Origin: Cellulosimicrobium cellulans
GTDB lineage: Bacteria > Actinomycetota > Actinomycetes > Actinomycetales > Cellulomonadaceae
Reading direction: 5' to 3'
NCBI RefSeq assembly: GCF_006539945.1
Contig: NZ_BJNZ01000012.1
Span: 55,500 to 119,499 of the forward strand
Length of the DNA stretch: 64,000 bases
Within the stretch, counting starts at the first letter, position 1, and every line of letters begins with the position of its first letter. A program made the position numbers and the translations under genes. A model generated the notes under the pieces. It saw only the letters and a program-made list of their open reading frames with translations, had not been told where the DNA came from and searched no databases. This document shows positions 1 to 7,830 of this stretch, piece by piece.

Positions 1-500
1 CACTGGGAGTACTCGTCCCGCGGGGTCGCGACCCAGGCGCGATAGGCGTCCTCGACGTCCGCGCCGCCCCGCTCGCGGGCCCACTCGAAGCGCTCCAGCT
101 CGACGGCGTTCGTCCCGTTCCCCGCGAGCGCGTAGCGCCGCGCCATGTCGTCGAGCGTGCGCTCGATCTGTGCGGCGGGAACCGAGGGGAACTCCATGAG
201 GTGCCCGACCATCCACTTGAACGACCAGAAGAGCGAGTGCGCGTCCTCGGCGTCGAAGTGCTCGGGGTGCTCGTCCCACCAGCGGAGCATCTTGGTGAAC
301 GGCAGGTAGGCCTTGGTGACCTCGCCACCCCAGACGAAGGACTCGACGAGGACGAAGAGCGCGTACGCGCGCGCCCCGTCCGGCCCCTCGGCCTCGACGC
401 GCTCGACCTCGGCCGCGGCGGCCGTGGAGCGGGCGAGGCCGTAGGGCATGCGGCGGACGTCGTACAGCGCGGCGTTCACCTGGTCCACGGACCGGGTCAT
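1..500 (-). CDS. Helical (TPR-like) repeat protein of the HSP90 operon, 3' end outside window
   Basis: The reading frame starts at ATG 500-498 and stays open to the window edge, so about 166 residues are visible and the C terminus is missing. The sequence is all-helical in character and rich in Ala, Glu, Arg and aromatic pairs (for example FSSVWGG-like turns and WWDEHPEHFD), typical of tetratricopeptide-like solenoids. I see no catalytic motif, signal peptide or membrane segment. Its ATG overlaps the TGA of the HSP90 gene (ATGA), so the two should be translationally coupled. A solenoid protein made stoichiometrically with an HSP90 suggests a partner or co-chaperone. That is inference: the repeat assignment is from pattern only, and the function is not known to me. 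Confidence 0.6.
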   Translation of the reverse strand, partial: MTRSVDQVNAALYDVRRMPYGLARSTAAAAEVERVEAEGPDGARAYALFVLVESFVWGGEVTKAYLPFTKMLRWWDEHPEHFDAEDAHSLFWSFKWMVGHLMEFPSVPAAQIERTLDDMARRYALAGNGTNAVELERFEWARERGGADVEDAYRAWVATPRDEYSQ

Positions 501-2464
501 CGGTTCTCCTCGTCGGTGTGCTGGTCGGTGTGCTGCTCGGTGCGGGGGCGCGCGAGGGCACGGGCCAGCAGGAGCGACAGCGAGTCGTTCATGAGCGCGG
601 CCTCGACGGGCTGGAGCGCCTTGCCCGACGCCAGCACCGCGGTGACGTACAGGGACCGGGCCCCCGCGGCACGGACCTCGGCGTCGGGGCTCGCGAGCAG
701 GTCGCGCACCGTGTCGTTCGCGTCGTTGAGGACCAGCCGACGGGGGCGGGCCGGGCCGCTGAGACCCGCGAGGATCTCGCCCCACAGGTCGTCCGTCTCG
801 GCCACGCGGGCCGCCTCCCGCGCGTGGTCGCCGTCACGGTCGTGCAGCAGCATCGCGGGCAGGGCCTCCGGCTCGTACCGGCGCAGCACGACGTCGCAGT
901 CCTGGTCGGCGAGCGCGGCGTCGACCGACGCGAGCGCCTCCGCGACCTCGAGCTCGCGCAGGGGCTCGACCTCGGCGAGGCCGTGCGCGACGTCGGTGGC
1001 GGAGACCGGCGACAGCCGCCACTGCGGGAACCGCGCCGCGACGCGCTCGAGCAGGTCCGCGTCGTAGACGTACCCGCCGTTGACGACGGCCAGGCCCTGG
1101 GCGGCCGCGACCGGGGCGATCCGGCGGAACTCCTCGACGCTCGAGGTGTAGAGCAGGCGGCCCTCCGGGTGCGCCTCCGCGAGGTCGGCGAGCGTCCCGG
1201 CCCCGGCGGTCGTCTCGAACGGCAGCACGCGCGCCGCGACGTCGAGCATCTCGTCGTCGGTGAGCGCGAGGGCCCGGACCGCGAGGTGGTGGGTCTCCAG
1301 GAAGCGTCGCGCGAGGACGGTGTCCGCCGCGAGCGTCTCGAGCAGCCACCGGCGGACCTGCGCGCCGAGCGCGTCCCGGGTCGCGAGCAGGACCTCGTCC
1401 TCGTACAGGCCCTCGCGCGACGCGGTCGGCCGCAGCACGGACGCGTCGAGGACGCACCGGACGAAGAACGCCCACGGGGGCAGCAGGTCGTCGACCGCGC
1501 TGCCGAGCAGCATGCGCTTGAGGTAGACCCGGTGCCGCGCCGTGGTCGTCGGCGCGACCGCGGCCGGGAGCACGTACGCCACGCCGGACAGGCCTGCGAG
1601 GGGCAGGTCGAGGTCGATCCGGGCGAGCGGCCCGAATCCCAGCGTCCGCTCGGCGTAGCCCGTCAGGGCCGCGTCGCGCGCGGCGGGCGTCGGGTGCGCG
1701 GCGCGCCAGGGGAGCTCGTCGACGCTCAGCCGGCGCAGCACGACGGGGGCGTCCACGCCGTCCGCGGCCTCGCCGTCGAGACGCGTCTCGACGAGCAGCT
1801 CGACGGGCAGGAGCGAGCCGAAGTCCTGCGCGAGCGCGACCACCGTCTCCGGTGCGAGCCAGTGCTCGGTGTCCCGGCGCGGGCGCAGCCGCACGACGCT
1901 CCCCGGCCCCGCGGGCGCGTCCGGGTCGTCCGGGCCCAGCTCGACGAGCTCGTACCGCCCGTCCGCGCGGCCCCGCCAGCGGACCGGGGCCGCGCGTCCT
2001 CCCGAGGGCGCCGGGCGGGCGGAGCGCGACACGAGCTCGATCTCGTCGGCGACCATGAACGCCGAGAGCAGCCCGATGCCGAACTGGCCCAGGAACTCCT
2101 CGCGCCCCGAGCCCAGCTCCACGTCGCGCTTGGAGCTGCGCCCGATGGTCGCGAGCAGCTCCTGCGCCTCGTCGCGGGTCAGGCCGACGCCCGAGTCGTG
2201 CACCTCGAGACCACCGTCAGGCAGCGGGCGCAGCAGGATGCGGCTCGGGGTCTCCGGGCCCTCCAGGGCGACGCGCGCCGTGATGGCGTCGACCCCGTTC
2301 TGCAGGAGCTCGCGCAGGTAGACGCGCGGGCTGGAGTACAGGTGCCGGGCGAGGAGGTCCACGACGCCCCGCAGGTCGACCTGGAACGCCGCCGTCGCGT
2401 CCCCGCCCGGGGCCGTGGCGTTCGGGTGGCTCCCGCCGTCGGCGCGCTCGTGCGCCGCGCTCAC
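497..2464 (-). CDS. HSP90-family (HtpG-like) chaperone ATPase
   Basis: This 655-residue protein has the GHKL ATPase signature of HSP90. A helix contains ELLQNGVDAI (N56, D59), then comes DSGVGL (residues 90-95), an IGRSSKR lid segment near 107-113 and GQFGIG (126-131). The middle and C-terminal parts are divergent from E. coli HtpG, and the C terminus ends in a charged tail without the MEEVD motif used by eukaryotic TPR co-chaperones. The GTG start at 2464 was chosen because it overlaps the stop of the YbjN gene (GTGA) and lies just before the conserved N-terminal domain; a longer frame upstream is only the shadow of the YbjN gene. It is the middle gene of a three-gene operon. An ATP-dependent cytosolic folding role is the family expectation; its clients are unknown. 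Confidence 0.88.
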   Translation of the reverse strand: MSAAHERADGGSHPNATAPGGDATAAFQVDLRGVVDLLARHLYSSPRVYLRELLQNGVDAITARVALEGPETPSRILLRPLPDGGLEVHDSGVGLTRDEAQELLATIGRSSKRDVELGSGREEFLGQFGIGLLSAFMVADEIELVSRSARPAPSGGRAAPVRWRGRADGRYELVELGPDDPDAPAGPGSVVRLRPRRDTEHWLAPETVVALAQDFGSLLPVELLVETRLDGEAADGVDAPVVLRRLSVDELPWRAAHPTPAARDAALTGYAERTLGFGPLARIDLDLPLAGLSGVAYVLPAAVAPTTTARHRVYLKRMLLGSAVDDLLPPWAFFVRCVLDASVLRPTASREGLYEDEVLLATRDALGAQVRRWLLETLAADTVLARRFLETHHLAVRALALTDDEMLDVAARVLPFETTAGAGTLADLAEAHPEGRLLYTSSVEEFRRIAPVAAAQGLAVVNGGYVYDADLLERVAARFPQWRLSPVSATDVAHGLAEVEPLRELEVAEALASVDAALADQDCDVVLRRYEPEALPAMLLHDRDGDHAREAARVAETDDLWGEILAGLSGPARPRRLVLNDANDTVRDLLASPDAEVRAAGARSLYVTAVLASGKALQPVEAALMNDSLSLLLARALARPRTEQHTDQHTDEENR

Positions 2465-2961
2465 CGCGCGTCGACGTCGGCGGTGCCGTCGGTGACCACG
2501 CCCTGCGCCGCCGTGTCGGGGAAGCGCTCGTCGAGCGCGTCGAAGAACTGGAGGCCCGTGAAGAGCCCGCACTCGACGAGCTGGCCGAGCTGGTCGTCCG
2601 CCGCGCCGAACTCGAGGTCGGTCGCGACCTCGGTGTAGACGGCGACCTGGTCGTCCTCGACCCGCGTGTAGACCTTGGGCCAGATCTTGTCGCGGTTGAA
2701 CTCGTTGGCGACGAGCACGACCTGCGCCTCCGCCGCGGCGGGCAGCGTCCGGTTCCACCGGCCGCGGACCTGGAGGATCTCCTGCTTCTCGCCCATGAGG
2801 AAGAAGAAGAACACCTTGCCGTCCCAGTTGCCGCCGAGGTCGCCGTCGGAGTCGACGAAGTACTTCCAGTCGCGGCTCTTGAGGAACGCCTCGACCCGCT
2901 CGCGCGTCAGCGGCGCGTTCTGGCTCGTCGGGGCGGCGTCCGGCTTGGTGAAGAAACCCAT
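2461..2961 (-). CDS. YbjN-domain protein
   Basis: This 166-residue protein belongs to the YbjN (type III secretion chaperone-like) family. It has an N-terminal segment in which a short helix precedes WKYFVDSDGDLGGNWDG, followed by alternating strands such as VFFFFLMGE and ILQVRGRWNR. YbjN proteins resemble small alpha/beta secretion chaperones; in enterobacteria one modulates stress and surface phenotypes, but no enzymatic activity is established. It is the first gene of the operon and its TGA overlaps the GTG of the HSP90 gene, so the three proteins are probably made together. Together with the HSP90 and the solenoid protein, this looks like a small protein-quality-control module. The start is the ATG at 2961, near the divergent miaA promoter region. 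Confidence 0.8.
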   Translation of the reverse strand: MGFFTKPDAAPTSQNAPLTRERVEAFLKSRDWKYFVDSDGDLGGNWDGKVFFFFLMGEKQEILQVRGRWNRTLPAAAEAQVVLVANEFNRDKIWPKVYTRVEDDQVAVYTEVATDLEFGAADDQLGQLVECGLFTGLQFFDALDERFPDTAAQGVVTDGTADVDAR

Positions 2962-3137
2962 GTCTCGAGTCCTTGTCGTCGGTGTGAGGGTCCGTGCGCC
3001 GCCCGCGAGAGGGCGGGTCGGGGCACGCGACGGGGTCGGTGGCGGGCCCGCGAGCAGGCGGGCCGTCCACCGGACACACTACGCATCACCGCCCACACGA
3101 CCCAGGTCCGTGCCACCCGGCCGGTACCGTTGCGCGG

Positions 3138-4193
3138 GTGAAAACCGAGCACGACCCGACCGGCGCGCAGGACGGGGGCGACCGGCGCGGCCGCCGCGTC
3201 GTCGTCGCCGTCGTGGGGCCGACCGCCACCGGCAAGTCGGACCTCGCCCTCGACCTGGCCGAGCGGTTGTCCGTCCCCGGGGCGCCGGCGGAGATCGTCA
3301 ACGCCGACGCCTACCAGCTCTACCGCGGCATGGACGTCGGCACCGCGAAGGTCCCCGTGGACGAGCGCCGCGGCGTGCGTCATCACCTGCTCGACGTGAT
3401 CGACCCCGTCGAGGACGCGTCGGTCGCGCGCTACCAGGCCGAGGCCCGGCGCGCGCTCGACGAGATCGCCGCGCGCGGGGCGCGCGCCGTCGTCGTGGGC
3501 GGGTCGGGCCTCTACGTGCGCGCGCTCCTCGACGACATGCGGTTTCCCGGCACCGACCCCGCCGTGCGCGCGGCGCTCGAGGCGCGCGCCGAGGCCGAGG
3601 GCACGCGCGCGCTGCACGACGAGCTCGCGCGGCGCGACCCTGCGGCCGCCGCGAGCATCGGCCCCGCCAACACGCGGCGGATCGTGCGCGCCCTGGAGGT
3701 CATGGAGCTCACGGGGGAGCCGTTCACGGCGAACCTCCCGCGGCAGGCCTACGTGCGCCCGACCGTCCAGGTGGGCCTCGACTGCGACCGCGAGGTCCTC
3801 GACGCGCGCGTGGCCGGACGCGTCGAGCGCATGTGGGCGCAGGGGCTCGTCGACGAGGTGCGCCGGGTGGAGTCGCAGGGGATGGGGCGCACCGCGCGTC
3901 GCGCCGTCGGGTACGCCGAGGTGCTGGCGGCGCTCCACGGGGAGGTGACCGAGGACGCCGCGCGCGAGGCGGTCACCGCCAACACGCGTCGTCTCGCGCG
4001 CAAGCAGATGGGCTGGTTCGGGCGGGACCCGCGCGTGCACTGGCTCGACGCGCAGTCCCCGACCCGCGTCGAGGACGCGCTGGTGCTCGTGGCCCACGCA
4101 GACGAGCGCGCGGACGCCGTCGCGCGGGGCGACGTCCCCGAGCCGGACGAAGCGGACAGCGACGCGCCGGTGCGCCGTAGTCTGGGCTCATGA
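3138..4193 (+). CDS. miaA: tRNA dimethylallyltransferase
   Basis: MiaA transfers a dimethylallyl group from DMAPP to N6 of A37 in tRNAs that read UNN codons. This 351-residue protein has the P-loop GPTATGKS at residues 27-34, the DAYQLYRGMDVGTAK block after it, GGSGLYVRAL, and a C-terminal RLARKQMGWF segment, all diagnostic for the family. GTG 3138 was chosen because the protein begins a few residues before the P-loop strand. A TACCGT hexamer (3125-3130) lies 7 nt upstream with no purine-rich ribosome site, so the mRNA may be leaderless. The stop overlaps the dapF start (ATGA), which makes a two-gene operon also common in other actinobacteria. It is divergent from the YbjN operon. Confidence 0.96.
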   Translation: MKTEHDPTGAQDGGDRRGRRVVVAVVGPTATGKSDLALDLAERLSVPGAPAEIVNADAYQLYRGMDVGTAKVPVDERRGVRHHLLDVIDPVEDASVARYQAEARRALDEIAARGARAVVVGGSGLYVRALLDDMRFPGTDPAVRAALEARAEAEGTRALHDELARRDPAAAASIGPANTRRIVRALEVMELTGEPFTANLPRQAYVRPTVQVGLDCDREVLDARVAGRVERMWAQGLVDEVRRVESQGMGRTARRAVGYAEVLAALHGEVTEDAAREAVTANTRRLARKQMGWFGRDPRVHWLDAQSPTRVEDALVLVAHADERADAVARGDVPEPDEADSDAPVRRSLGS

Positions 4194-5242
4194 CGCGCAC
4201 CCGCTTCACCAAGGGCCACGGGACCCGCAACGACTTCGTGCTGCTCGCGGACACGAAGGGCGAGCTCGACCTCACGCCCGAGCTCGTGCGCGCGCTCGCG
4301 GACCGCCGCGGCGGGATCGGCGGAGACGGCGTGATCCGCCTCGTGCCGACCGCGCTCGTGCCCGAGTCGCGCGAGGTCCTCGCCGAGGACCCCCACGCCA
4401 TCTGGTTCATGGACTACCGCAACGCCGACGGCTCGGTGGCCGAGATGTGCGGCAACGGCGTGCGCGTGTTCGCCGCGTTCGCCGAGCGGCTCGGGCTCGT
4501 GAGCTTTGCGGGCGGGACCGAGGTGCCCGTCGGGACGCGCGCGGGCGTCAAGCGCGTGCGCAAGGAGGCCGACGGCTGGTTCGCGGTCGACATGGGCCGC
4601 TGGTTCCTGCCCGGCGGCCGCCCCGCGCTGCACGACGGCTACGACGCGACGGTGGTCGTGCGCGGCTGGGAGGTCCCGCGCCCCGCGCTGAGCGTCGACC
4701 TCGGCAACCCCCACACCGTGCTCGCCGTCGCGCGCGAGGACCTGCTCGACCGCGCGGACCTCACCGAGGCGCCCGTCGTGGAGCCGCACCCGGCGCACGG
4801 GACGAACGTCGAGCTCGTGGTGCCGCTGGGCGAGACGACGGCCGACGACGGCACGCTCGTCGGGCGCGTCCGCATGCGCGTGCACGAGCGCGGGGTCGGG
4901 GAGACGCCGTCGTGCGGGACCGGCGCCTGCGCCGCGGCGCTCGCGGTCCGCGTCTGGGGCGGCCCGGACGCGCCGGACACCTGGCTCGTCGACGTCCCGG
5001 GCGGGACCGTCCGCGTGCGCGCGCTCGAGGGGGACCGGGTCGAGCTCGCGGGGCCCGCCGAGCTCGTGTACGCGGGCGAGGTCGACCTCGCGTCGCTCCT
5101 GCCCGCCCCGGCCGGAGCGGGTGCCGAGGACGCCGCCGACGCGGTTCCCGAGGGCGACGCCGGGTCGGAGGGCGCTCCGCGCGCCGACACCGGTGAGGTC
5201 GTCCCCGACGGGACGCCGGAGGCGGAGCGCACCGCGGTCTGA
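4190..5242 (+). CDS. dapF: Diaminopimelate epimerase
   Basis: DapF interconverts LL- and meso-diaminopimelate, the penultimate step of lysine synthesis and, in many bacteria, of the peptidoglycan cross-linking residue. In this 350-residue protein both catalytic cysteines are present: C87 in ADGSVAEMCGNG and C242 in GETPSCGTGAC. The N-terminal GHGTRNDF substrate loop is intact. The core ends near residue 300; a 50-residue acidic, low-complexity tail is unusual and has no recognisable domain. The start ATG 4190 overlaps the miaA stop. Because MurE in this window appears not to be DAP-specific, the product here probably feeds lysine synthesis rather than direct use of DAP in the wall (inference). 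Confidence 0.96.
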   Translation: MTRTRFTKGHGTRNDFVLLADTKGELDLTPELVRALADRRGGIGGDGVIRLVPTALVPESREVLAEDPHAIWFMDYRNADGSVAEMCGNGVRVFAAFAERLGLVSFAGGTEVPVGTRAGVKRVRKEADGWFAVDMGRWFLPGGRPALHDGYDATVVVRGWEVPRPALSVDLGNPHTVLAVAREDLLDRADLTEAPVVEPHPAHGTNVELVVPLGETTADDGTLVGRVRMRVHERGVGETPSCGTGACAAALAVRVWGGPDAPDTWLVDVPGGTVRVRALEGDRVELAGPAELVYAGEVDLASLLPAPAGAGAEDAADAVPEGDAGSEGAPRADTGEVVPDGTPEAERTAV

Positions 5243-5299
5243 CGGGCGGCCGCGGCGCGCGGTCGGTCCGGCGCGCCGGACGCGACGCAGCGGTCCGGC

Positions 5300-5989
5300 T
5301 CAGCCCGGCGCCACGACCTCCAGGACCCGGAAGCCCTTCGCGCTCGCGGCGCGCTCGACGACCGCGCCCGGCAGGAGGGGCGGCAGCGCCTCGCCGAGCC
5401 AGCGCTGGAGCGAGTCCGAGCCGAGGTTGCGCTGCACGACGAGGTGCGCGCTCGCCCCCGGCGCGAGGCGCGGCAGCCAGTGCAGCAGCATCGTGTGGAG
5501 CACGTCCTTGCCGACCCGGATCGGCGGGTTGGACCACAGGGCGGCGAACGCGACGTCGTCGGGCACGTCGTCCGGGAGGACCGCGCGGACGTTCGGCAGG
5601 CCCAGCCGCTCCGCGTTGCGCCGCACGAGGTCGAGCGCGCGCTCGTTGACGTCGACCGCCCACACGGTCGCGTCCGGGGCCTCGATCGCCATCGTCAGCG
5701 CGACCGGGCCCCAGCCGCAGCCGAGGTCGACGACGTGCGCCGGGCCGCCGCCGGCCCGTGCCGCCACGACCGCGTCGAGCGGCGGGGTGGTGCGGAGCAG
5801 GACCTGCGTGCCGAGGTCGAGGCGACCGGGGGAGAAGACGCCGGACGCGACCTCGACCTCCACGTCCCGGCCTGCCAGGCGCACGGAGATCGTGCGGCGC
5901 TCGGCGGCGGACGCCGGCCTCGCGGTGAAGTAGTGGTCGTGCGCGCCGTCCTGCGCGGGGTCGACGGCGGAGTCCTGGTCCTCGGTCAC
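5300..5989 (-). CDS. Class I SAM-dependent methyltransferase (RsmC/RlmG-like small-domain type)
   Basis: This 229-residue protein has a Rossmann methyltransferase fold. Motif I is DLGCGWG (residues 88-94), the acidic residue ending strand 2 lies in AVDVNERAL (about 111-119), and the NPPI motif at 154-157 is typical of N-methyltransferases acting on planar base amino groups. The MTS domain of RsmC/RlmG, which methylate guanines of 16S/23S rRNA, is the closest match I recognise. The N-terminal pseudo-domain of the enterobacterial enzymes is missing, as in other short actinobacterial members. The start is GTG 5989, after which HDHYFTARPAS matches the usual N terminus of the family. It stands alone on the minus strand, convergent with dapF and divergent from hflX. 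The rRNA substrate is inferred from the family only. Confidence 0.82.
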   Translation of the reverse strand: MTEDQDSAVDPAQDGAHDHYFTARPASAAERRTISVRLAGRDVEVEVASGVFSPGRLDLGTQVLLRTTPPLDAVVAARAGGGPAHVVDLGCGWGPVALTMAIEAPDATVWAVDVNERALDLVRRNAERLGLPNVRAVLPDDVPDDVAFAALWSNPPIRVGKDVLHTMLLHWLPRLAPGASAHLVVQRNLGSDSLQRWLGEALPPLLPGAVVERAASAKGFRVLEVVAPG

Positions 5990-6147
5990 GTCGGCCGATC
6001 CTACGCGGGCACACCCGTCGGCGACGGCGGTGCGGTCCGTCCGCGCGGCCCTCACCCGCTTATCCGCTGGCCTCGGGACGATTTCCCGTGCCACGCTTGT
6101 TCTCCTACCACGGCGCACGAGCGCCGCTCCGTGACGAAAGGCGGCAC

Positions 6148-7695
6148 ATGACCCAGACCCCAGCGACCCCCACCCCGGCTCAGGACGAGCCGACCGGCGC
6201 GACGCGGGACATCGCGAGCGACGTCGTGGCGCGGGTGCTCGCTCGGGCCGGGACGGCGCGCGCCGAGGGCGGCACGGTCCACGCACGGCACGACGGCGAG
6301 CAGCTCGAGCTCGAGGAGCGCAGCGCACTGCGCCGCGTGGTCGGCCTGTCGACCGAGCTCGAGGACGTCACCGAGGTCGAGTACCGGCAGCTGCGACTCG
6401 AGAAGGTCGTGCTCGTCGGGCTGTGGAGCCCCGGCTCCGACCCGCGCGAGGACGGCGCGCCCAGCTCCGCGGAGGAGGCCGAGATCTCGCTGCGCGAGCT
6501 CGCGGCCCTCGCCGAGACGGCGGGCTCCCAGGTGCTCGACGGCGTGATCCAGCGCCGCGCGAAGCCCGACCCGGGCACGTACCTCGGCTCCGGCAAGGCG
6601 GCGGAGCTCGCCGACGTCGTCGCGGCCGGCGGCGCGGACACGGTCGTGATCGACGGCGAGCTCGCGCCCTCCCAGCGTCGTGCGCTCGAGGACATCGTCA
6701 AGGTCAAGGTGATCGACCGGACCGCGCTGATCCTCGACATCTTCGCCCAGCACGCGAAGTCCCGGGAGGGCAAGGCCCAGGTCGAGCTCGCCCAGCTCGA
6801 GTACCTCCTCCCGCGCCTGCGCGGGTGGGGCGAGTCGATGTCCCGGCAGGCCGGTGGCCAGGTCGGCGGCGCCGGCGCGGGCATGGGGTCGCGCGGCCCC
6901 GGTGAGACGAAGATCGAGCTGGACCGCCGCCGCATCCGCAACCGCATGGCGAAGCTGCGCCGCGAGATCCAGGCGATGGCCCCGGGCCGCGAGACCAAGC
7001 GCGCCTCGCGCAAGCGGCACGCGATCCCGTCCGTCGCGATCGCCGGGTACACGAACGCGGGCAAGTCGAGCCTGCTCAACGCCATCACCGGCGCGGGCGT
7101 GCTCGTCGAGAACGCGCTGTTCGCGACCCTCGACCCGACGGTGCGCCGCACGCGCACCGAGGACGGTCGCGTCTACACGCTCGCCGACACCGTCGGGTTC
7201 GTGCGGGCCCTGCCCCACCAGCTCGTCGAGGCGTTCCGCTCGACGCTCGAGGAGGTCGGCGACGCCGACCTGCTGCTCCACGTGGTGGACGCGTCGCACC
7301 CCGACCCGGAGGGTCAGATCGCGGCGGTCCGGCACGTCCTGGCCGACATCCCGGGCGTGGAGGACGTGCCCGAGGTGATCGTCCTCAACAAGGCGGACCT
7401 CGCGGACCCGGAGACCATCGCGCGGATCCGCCTGCGCGAGCGCCGCACGGTCGTCGTGTCGGCGCACACGGGCGAGGGGATCGAGCACCTGCGCGAGCTC
7501 ATCGCGCACGAGCTCCCGCGCCCGGACGTCGAGATCGACGTCGTGGTGCCCTACCACCGCGGCGACCTCGTGCACCGCGTGCACACGGAGGGCGAGATCG
7601 ACCACGAGGAGCACACGCCCGAGGGCACGCTCCTGCGCGGACGTGTCGCCCAGGCGCTCGCGACCGAGCTCGTCGGGGCCTCGGCGCAGGGCTGA
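6148..7695 (+). CDS. hflX: Ribosome-associated GTPase HflX
   Basis: HflX is a GTPase that binds the 50S subunit and splits or rescues stalled ribosomes, notably under heat or antibiotic stress. The 515-residue protein has the N-terminal HflX domain (about 60-260, with the DPGTYLGSGK stretch and the conserved LEYLLPRLRGWGESMSRQ), a glycine-rich linker GGAGAGMGSRGPGETK, and the G domain from about residue 290. G1 is GYTNAGKSS (about 298-306), G2 is in FATLDPTVRR, G3 is DTVGF and G4 is NKAD. ATG 6148 follows the purine-rich GAAAGGCGG, and the preceding in-frame ATG has no such site. It is transcribed alone; a strong hairpin follows the stop. Confidence 0.95.
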   Translation: MTQTPATPTPAQDEPTGATRDIASDVVARVLARAGTARAEGGTVHARHDGEQLELEERSALRRVVGLSTELEDVTEVEYRQLRLEKVVLVGLWSPGSDPREDGAPSSAEEAEISLRELAALAETAGSQVLDGVIQRRAKPDPGTYLGSGKAAELADVVAAGGADTVVIDGELAPSQRRALEDIVKVKVIDRTALILDIFAQHAKSREGKAQVELAQLEYLLPRLRGWGESMSRQAGGQVGGAGAGMGSRGPGETKIELDRRRIRNRMAKLRREIQAMAPGRETKRASRKRHAIPSVAIAGYTNAGKSSLLNAITGAGVLVENALFATLDPTVRRTRTEDGRVYTLADTVGFVRALPHQLVEAFRSTLEEVGDADLLLHVVDASHPDPEGQIAAVRHVLADIPGVEDVPEVIVLNKADLADPETIARIRLRERRTVVVSAHTGEGIEHLRELIAHELPRPDVEIDVVVPYHRGDLVHRVHTEGEIDHEEHTPEGTLLRGRVAQALATELVGASAQG

Positions 7696-7728
7696 GCGCG
7701 CCGGGCGGGTCTCCCGCCCGACCCCTTC

Positions 7729-7764
7729 CACGACCCCGTACGGCGCGCGCCGTGCGGGGTCGTG
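7729..7764 (+). terminator. Intrinsic terminator hairpin after hflX
   Basis: A stem of about 15 bp begins CACGACCCCG at 7729 and closes with CGGGGTCGTG ending at 7764 (one G-T pair inside). It lies 33 nt after the hflX stop. As in many high-GC actinobacteria there is no U tract. A smaller GGGCGGG/CCCGCCC hairpin lies between it and the stop. Confidence 0.7.
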
Positions 7765-7815
7765 CCGTGCCCGCGCCGTCGTCCACAGGGCCGCCGGCCC
7801 GTGGGTGCCCGACCG

Positions 7816-7830
7816 TAGACTCGGTGGGTG
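7816..7830 (+). promoter_or_regulatory. Leaderless promoter -10 (TAGACT) of the DinG-type helicase gene
   Basis: TAGACT at 7816-7821 is separated by 6 nt from the GTG start codon at 7828, and there is no ribosome binding site in between. This spacing puts the transcription start at or next to the start codon. The same arrangement recurs before several other genes in this window. Confidence 0.6.

Noticed and set aside
201..1067. Plus-strand frames at the start of the window
   Set aside because: They are shadows of the minus-strand HSP90 and repeat-protein genes, with Arg/Ser-rich low-complexity translations.
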